NCBI RefSeq assembly: GCF_000720135.1
Contig: NZ_JOIU01000003.1
Span: 209,208 to 273,207 of the forward strand
Direction of reading: 5' to 3'
DNA length: 64,000 bases
Source of the DNA: Streptomyces sp. NRRL S-1022
GTDB lineage: Bacteria > Actinomycetota > Actinomycetes > Streptomycetales > Streptomycetaceae
Positions 59,557-64,000 of this stretch are shown here, one piece after another; positions within the stretch are counted from its first letter, which is position 1; each line of letters starts with the position of its first letter. The notes below the pieces were generated by a model. The model was not told where the DNA came from and did not search any database. It worked only from the letters and a program-made list of their open reading frames with translations. The translations under genes were made by a program, and so were the position numbers.

Positions 59557-59605
59557 CCCTCCGCCCCACCGGGCGCCGAGCGTGGACGCGGCGTGGGGCG
59601 GAGGG
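59557..59605. terminator. glgB terminator
   Basis: CCCTCCGCCCCAC (59557-59569) pairs perfectly with GTGGGGCGGAGGG (59593-59605). It begins 12 bp after the glgB stop and also lies downstream of the convergent HelD-like gene. Confidence 0.7.
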
Positions 59606-59616
59606 CGAAGGGCAGG

Positions 59617-61998
59617 TCAGGCCGGACGCAGCCACACCGTCGCCAGCGGCGGCAGGGTCAGCCGGATGCTCGCCGGCCGGCCGTGCCAGGGCTGCGGCTC
59701 GGGCTTGACGACGTCCGGACGGGTGACGTCGCTGCCGCCGTAGCGGGCCGCGTCGGTGTTGACGGCCTCCACCCAGGCGGGGACGTCGTCCGGCACCCCG
59801 AGCCGGTAGTCGTGGCGGACCACCGGGGACAGGTGGGAGACCGCGAGCAACGGGGTGCCCTCGGCGTCGCGGCGCAGGAACGCGAAGACGTTGTCGTCCG
59901 CCGCGTCCCCGGTGATCCACTCGAAGCCCGCCGGGTCGGTGTCCCGCTGCCACAGCGCCGGACTCGCCCGGTACACCGCGTTCAGGTCCGCCACGAGGTC
60001 CCGCACGCCCCGGTGGTCCGCCTCGGCACCGTACTCCGGGTCGAGCAGCCACCAGTCGGGCCCGCGCACCTCGGACCACTCGGCTCCCTGGGCGAACTCC
60101 TGTCCCATGAAAAGCAGTTGCTTGCCGGGATGGGCCCACATGAAGCCCAGGTAGGCGCGGAGCCCGGCGCGCTGCTGCCACCAGTCGCCCGGCATCTTCG
60201 ACACCAGCGACCGCTTGCCGTGCACCACCTCGTCGTGGGAGATCGGCAGCACGTAGTTCTCGCTGTAGGCGTACACCATCGAGAACGTCATCTCGTGGTG
60301 GTGGTAGGCCCGGTGCACCGGCTCGTGGCTCATGTACTGCAGCGAGTCGTGCATCCAGCCCATGTTCCACTTCAGGCCGAAGCCGAGCCCGCCGAAGCCG
60401 CTGGGGCCCTTGTGGTGGGTGGGCCGGGTGACACCGTCCCACGCCGTCGACTCCTCGGCGACGGTCACCACGCCCGGGCAGCGCCGGTACACGGTGGCGT
60501 TCATCTCCTGGAGGAAGGCCACCGCGTCCAGGTTCTCCCGGCCGCCGTGCTCGTTCGGCGCCCACTGGCCCGGCTCGCGCGAGTAGTCCAGGTAGAGCAT
60601 CGAGGCGACCGCGTCCACGCGCAGCCCGTCGATGTGGAACTCCTCGCACCAGTACACGGCGTTCGCGACCAGGAAGTTGCGCACCTCGCGCCGCCCGAAG
60701 TCGAACTCCAGCGTGCCCCAGTCGGGGTGGGCGGCCCGCCGCGGGTCGTGGTGCTCGTACAGCGGGCGCCCGTCGAACTCGGCGAGCGCCCAGTCGTCGC
60801 GCGGGAAGTGCGCCGGCACCCAGTCCATCAGCACCCCGATACCGGCCTGGTGCAGCCGGTCCACCAGGTACTTGAAGTCGTCCGGGGTGCCGAGCCGGGC
60901 CGTCGGCGCGTAGAACCCGGTGACCTGGTAGCCCCAGGAACCGCCGAAGGGATGCTCGGCGACCGGCATCAGCTCCACGTGCGTGAAGCCCAGCTCGCTC
61001 ACGTACGCCGGCAGCTCCTCGGCCAGCTCGCGGTACGTCAGGCCCGGCCGCCAGGAGGGCAGGTGGACCTCGTAGACGGAGAACGGCGCCTCGTGGACCG
61101 GGGTGTCCGCCCGGTGCGCCAGCCACTCGCCGTCGCCCCACTCGTGGTGCGAGGCGCACACGATCGAGGAGGTGGCGGGCGGCACCTCGGTACGGCGGGC
61201 CAGCGGGTCGGCGCGCAGGGTGCGCGAGCCGTCCGGGCGGGTGATCTCGAACTTGTACAGCTCGCCCTCGCCGATCCCCGGCACGAACAGCTCCCAGACC
61301 CCGGTGCCGCCGAGCGAGCGCATCGGGTGGCCCGTACCGTCCCAGAAGTTGAAACCGCCCGTGACCCGCACGCCCCGCGCGTTCGGCGCCCACACCGCGA
61401 ACCGGGTGCCGGTGACCCCCTGGTGGGTGGTGACGTGCGCGCCGAGCGCCCGCCACAGCTGCTCGTGCCGGCCCTCCCCGATCAGGTGCAGGTCCAGGTC
61501 GCCGAGGGTGGGCAGGAAGCGGTAGGCGTCCTCCGTCTCGTGCACCGTGCCGTCGTAGGTGACCAGCAGCCGGTGGACCGGGACCTCGGCGAGCGGGAGC
61601 AGGCCGGAGAAGAAACCGTCGCCGTCGTCGTGCAGTTCGGCCCGCAGCCCGTCCGCGACCACGGTGACCGCCTGCGCGTACGGGCGGAACGCGCGGAAGG
61701 CCACGCCGCCCGGCACCGGGTGCGCGCCCAGCACGGAGTGCGGATCGTGGTGGGTGCCGTCCAGCAGCCGCGCCCGGTCGCCGGCGTCGACGGCCGGGGA
61801 CACGGCGACCTCCACGACGGGCGCCGGCGCCTGCGCGGGCACCGGCACGGCGGGCGCCGGCACCTGCGGCGGGACGTCCACGGCGGGCGCGGGCGCCTGC
61901 GCGGGGACCTCCCGGACCGGCGCCTTCCGGGCGGCGGCCTTCTTCCTGGCCGCGGCTTCCTTGTCGGCCGGGGACGGCTTGTTGGCCTTGGGGGTCAC
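59617..61998 (-). CDS. glgB: 1,4-alpha-glucan branching enzyme GlgB
   Basis: A 793-residue GH13 enzyme that adds alpha-1,6 branches to glucan made by GlgE. Residues 1-70 are an Ala/Pro/Lys-rich, low-complexity N-terminal extension ([20 protein letters not shown]). A doubled N-terminal carbohydrate module and CBM48 follow ([31 protein letters not shown]), then the barrel with nucleophile region [12 protein letters not shown], acid region [10 protein letters not shown] and [15 protein letters not shown] 61998 has AGGAGG 6 nt upstream and overlaps the maltokinase stop (GTGA). It corresponds by context to glgBI of S. coelicolor. Confidence 0.95.
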   Translation of the reverse strand: MTPKANKPSPADKEAAARKKAAARKAPVREVPAQAPAPAVDVPPQVPAPAVPVPAQAPAPVVEVAVSPAVDAGDRARLLDGTHHDPHSVLGAHPVPGGVAFRAFRPYAQAVTVVADGLRAELHDDGDGFFSGLLPLAEVPVHRLLVTYDGTVHETEDAYRFLPTLGDLDLHLIGEGRHEQLWRALGAHVTTHQGVTGTRFAVWAPNARGVRVTGGFNFWDGTGHPMRSLGGTGVWELFVPGIGEGELYKFEITRPDGSRTLRADPLARRTEVPPATSSIVCASHHEWGDGEWLAHRADTPVHEAPFSVYEVHLPSWRPGLTYRELAEELPAYVSELGFTHVELMPVAEHPFGGSWGYQVTGFYAPTARLGTPDDFKYLVDRLHQAGIGVLMDWVPAHFPRDDWALAEFDGRPLYEHHDPRRAAHPDWGTLEFDFGRREVRNFLVANAVYWCEEFHIDGLRVDAVASMLYLDYSREPGQWAPNEHGGRENLDAVAFLQEMNATVYRRCPGVVTVAEESTAWDGVTRPTHHKGPSGFGGLGFGLKWNMGWMHDSLQYMSHEPVHRAYHHHEMTFSMVYAYSENYVLPISHDEVVHGKRSLVSKMPGDWWQQRAGLRAYLGFMWAHPGKQLLFMGQEFAQGAEWSEVRGPDWWLLDPEYGAEADHRGVRDLVADLNAVYRASPALWQRDTDPAGFEWITGDAADDNVFAFLRRDAEGTPLLAVSHLSPVVRHDYRLGVPDDVPAWVEAVNTDAARYGGSDVTRPDVVKPEPQPWHGRPASIRLTLPPLATVWLRPA

Positions 61999-63386
61999 GG
62001 ACGAGCCTCCTGGTCGGGCAGAGCGAGGCGGCGCACCGCGGTCAGCGGCACGGACAGCCAGTCGGGGCGGTGCCGGGCCTCGTAGACGACCTCGTAGACC
62101 GCCTTGTCGGTCTCGTAGGCGCGCAGCAGCACCGGGTCGGTGCGCGGATCGCGGCCGGCGACTTCCGCGTACCCGGAGCAGTAGGCGGCCCGGCAGGCGT
62201 GCGCCCAGTCCGGGGCGGGCGGGGTCACCGAGCGGGCCGCGTAGTCGAAGGAGCGGAGCATCCCCGCCACGTCCCGCACCGGCGGCTGCGGCATGCGCCG
62301 CTCGGCCAGCGGCCGGGCCGGCTCGCCCTCGAAGTCGATCAGCGACCAGTCACCGGACGGCGAGCGCAGGCACTGCCCCAGGTGCAGATCGCCGTGCACC
62401 CGCTGGGCGGTCCAGGTGTGGCCCTCGGCGGCCAGGTCGGCCAGCGCCGCGTACGCCGAGCGCAGCCCGTCCTCGTACGGCCGCAGCGCCGGCACCGCCT
62501 GTACGGCCGCGGCCAGCCGCTCGGTCATGCCGTCGACCAGCGACTGCAGTTGTACGTGGCCGAGGGTGACCGTGGGCAGGGCACGGGCCAGCGCGGTGTG
62601 CACCTCGGCGGTGGCCCGGCCCAGCGCGCGGGCCTCGGCGGCGAAGTCCTCGCCCTTGGCCAGCTCGCGCAGCGCCAGTTCCCAGCCGTCGGCGGCACCG
62701 CTCACGAACGGCTGGAGCACGGCCAGCACGTACGACTGCGCGTCCACGTCGGCGTTCAGCCAGGCCGTCGGCGCGGGCACCCGGGGGCAGCCCTCGCGGG
62801 CCAGGGCCAGCGGTATCTCCAGGTCGGGGTTGACGCCGGGCACCACCCGGCGCAGCAGCTTGAGGATGAACGTATCTCCGTAGACCACCGACGAGTTGGA
62901 CTGCTCGGCGGTCATCAGCCGGGCCACCAGGCCCGGGCGTATCTCCTGCCCGGACTCCCGCTCGAAGCGCAGCGCGCCGATGCGGGACCGGGTGCGCAGG
63001 GCCTCCAGCAGCACCTCGGCGGGCCGGGCGTCGTGCAGGGCCTCGTACACCGTGCGTCCGGCGAGCGGGCCTTCCGTCACATGGCCGATGAGCGCGGGCG
63101 CCAGCCGGGGCGGCAGCGCCTCGCGCACGCCTATCAGGAGCTGGTAACAGTCGCCCGGGTGCGGCGGTGCGCCTGGCACGGCGGGCTGCTGGACGCGCAG
63201 CAGCAAGTGGTAGAGGCCCAGTCGGCCGTCGGGCGGCAGCAGTTCGGTGACCGACACGGGGGTGAACCCGGTGACCGGACGTCCCTTGCCCGCGAACCAG
63301 CGCTGCCGGGGCAGCCAGGCGCGCAGCAAGGGGTCGAGCGAGGTGAGGAGAGGGGTGGTGCCGGAAGAGGTGACCGTATCCGCCAT
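61995..63386 (-). CDS. mak: Maltokinase (Mak/Pep2)
   Basis: A 463-residue kinase that makes maltose-1-phosphate from maltose and ATP, the donor for GlgE. The N-terminal cap domain ([18 protein letters not shown]) and the phosphotransferase-like kinase fold are visible; the catalytic loop is [12 protein letters not shown] and the metal-binding segment [15 protein letters not shown] 63386 is chosen because AAGGA lies 10 nt upstream; GTG 63395 is an in-frame alternative three codons longer. In many actinobacteria treS and mak are adjacent or fused, as here adjacent. Streptomyces literature uses the name pep2. Confidence 0.93.
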   Translation of the reverse strand: MADTVTSSGTTPLLTSLDPLLRAWLPRQRWFAGKGRPVTGFTPVSVTELLPPDGRLGLYHLLLRVQQPAVPGAPPHPGDCYQLLIGVREALPPRLAPALIGHVTEGPLAGRTVYEALHDARPAEVLLEALRTRSRIGALRFERESGQEIRPGLVARLMTAEQSNSSVVYGDTFILKLLRRVVPGVNPDLEIPLALAREGCPRVPAPTAWLNADVDAQSYVLAVLQPFVSGAADGWELALRELAKGEDFAAEARALGRATAEVHTALARALPTVTLGHVQLQSLVDGMTERLAAAVQAVPALRPYEDGLRSAYAALADLAAEGHTWTAQRVHGDLHLGQCLRSPSGDWSLIDFEGEPARPLAERRMPQPPVRDVAGMLRSFDYAARSVTPPAPDWAHACRAAYCSGYAEVAGRDPRTDPVLLRAYETDKAVYEVVYEARHRPDWLSVPLTAVRRLALPDQEARP

Positions 63387-63481
63387 GGGCGTCACGTCCT
63401 TTCCCCGGGGGTCGTCGGGGTGTTACTACTGCGTGCCCCGGGTGGGGCGGTGGAAACGCGGCACCGCCCCACCGGACCGCG

Positions 63482-64000
63482 CTACGTGGGTTCCGCGCGC
63501 AACCGGAACCAGTAGAAGCCGTGCCCCGCGAGGGTGAGCAGGTACGGCAGCTCGCCGATCGCGGGGAACCGGACCCCGCCGAACAGCTCGACGGGGTGCC
63601 GCCCGCCGAACCGGCTCAGGTCCAGCTCCGTGGGCTGTGCGAAGCGGGAGAAGTTGTGGACGCACAGCACGAGGTCGTCCTCGTACTCGCGCAGGAAGGC
63701 GAGCACCGCCGGGTTCGACGACGGCAGCTCGGTATAGGACCCCAGTCCGAAGGCAGGATTCTGCTTGCGGATCTCGATCATGCGGCGGGTCCAGTGCAGC
63801 AGCGAGGAGGGTGAGGACATCGACGCCTCGACGTTGGTGACCTGGTAGCCGTAGACCGGGTCCATGATGGTGGGCAGGAAGAGGCGTCCCGGGTCGCAGG
63901 ACGAGAAGCCGGCGTTGCGGTCGGGTGTCCACTGCATGGGGGTGCGGACGGCGTCGCGGTCGCCGAGCCAGATGTTGTCGCCCATGCCGATCTCGTCGCC
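63482..64000 (-). CDS. treS: Trehalose synthase TreS, C-terminal part (partial)
   Basis: The last 173 residues of a GH13 trehalose synthase that interconverts trehalose and maltose, feeding maltokinase. Visible parts are GDEIGMGDNIWLGDRDAVRT, PMQWTPDRNAGFS, RLFLPTIMDPVYGYQ and the C-terminal beta domain ending in a FYWFRLRAEPT-like strand. The upstream part, including catalytic residues, lies beyond the right edge. The gap to mak is about 95 bp and shows no terminator, so one operon is likely. Confidence 0.93.
   Translation of the reverse strand, partial: GDEIGMGDNIWLGDRDAVRTPMQWTPDRNAGFSSCDPGRLFLPTIMDPVYGYQVTNVEASMSSPSSLLHWTRRMIEIRKQNPAFGLGSYTELPSSNPAVLAFLREYEDDLVLCVHNFSRFAQPTELDLSRFGGRHPVELFGGVRFPAIGELPYLLTLAGHGFYWFRLRAEPT

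Overview
This is 64 kb of very GC-rich actinobacterial chromosome, almost certainly Streptomyces. The evidence is extreme GC3, many GTG starts and ATGA/GTGA gene overlaps, the paired cytoskeletal coiled-coil genes scy and filP, and a gene order that I recall from the S. coelicolor segment around SCO5388-SCO5442 (memory, not a search). I see no rRNA, tRNA, CRISPR array, integrase or insertion sequence. Most of the window is conserved core chromosome with two accessory patches.

Layout. 1-4.4 kb: tail of a TPR/membrane-anchored protein, the mismatch endonuclease NucS, an SCO5389-family protein, a luciferase-like oxidoreductase and a small zinc-finger-like protein. 4.4-8.7 kb: two paralogous ABC-2 exporters, one split into ATPase plus permease, the other fused into one chain, then a DUF3253 protein. 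8.9-14.1 kb: filP and scy, which organise hyphal tip growth. 14.3-17.1 kb: methylmalonyl-CoA epimerase, acetyl-CoA acetyltransferase and the MeaB chaperone. With icmA at 25.9 kb these link acetyl-, butyryl- and methylmalonyl-CoA pools that supply polyketide precursors. 17.2-25.8 kb: an MFS exporter, the MarR regulator AbsC, three coupled AIM24 genes, DUF3817 and a thiamine-binding-like protein, a TetR-controlled SRPBCC/DUF4166 operon, a decayed ArsR/MFS pair, a MarR regulator and a second DUF3817 protein. 25.9-32.9 kb: icmA, TetR, a thioredoxin-TPR protein, a 620-bp regulatory gap and a secreted DUF6230/DUF6114/Ser-Gly-rich operon.

33-39 kb: central carbon genes pyk, ackA-pta and pfkA. 39-42.9 kb: an XRE-type regulator and a carbohydrate ABC importer that has no ATPase of its own. 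43-48.6 kb: the most unusual locus, two divergent STAND NTPase/TPR modules. One is preceded by a nucleosidase domain and the other by a small membrane protein; both carry the same short Gly-rich motif ahead of the NTPase. The nucleosidase and its NTPase look like one protein broken by a +1 frameshift. 48.5-52.4 kb: a CitA/CitB-type two-component system and a dicarboxylate symporter. 52.5-52.9 kb: a non-coding array of about 13 imperfect 30-bp repeats. 52.9-57 kb: TetR with three operators, a DHA2-type exporter, DUF2127, and MerR coupled to thioredoxin. 57-59.4 kb: a HelD-like RNA polymerase-associated ATPase. 59.6-64 kb: glgB, maltokinase and the end of treS, the trehalose-to-alpha-glucan (GlgE) pathway, running off the right edge.

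Several genes appear to be transcribed without a leader, with a TANNNT box 6-8 nt before the start codon and no ribosome binding site. Gene starts were chosen from ribosome binding sites, -10 boxes and family alignments recalled from memory; no database search was possible.
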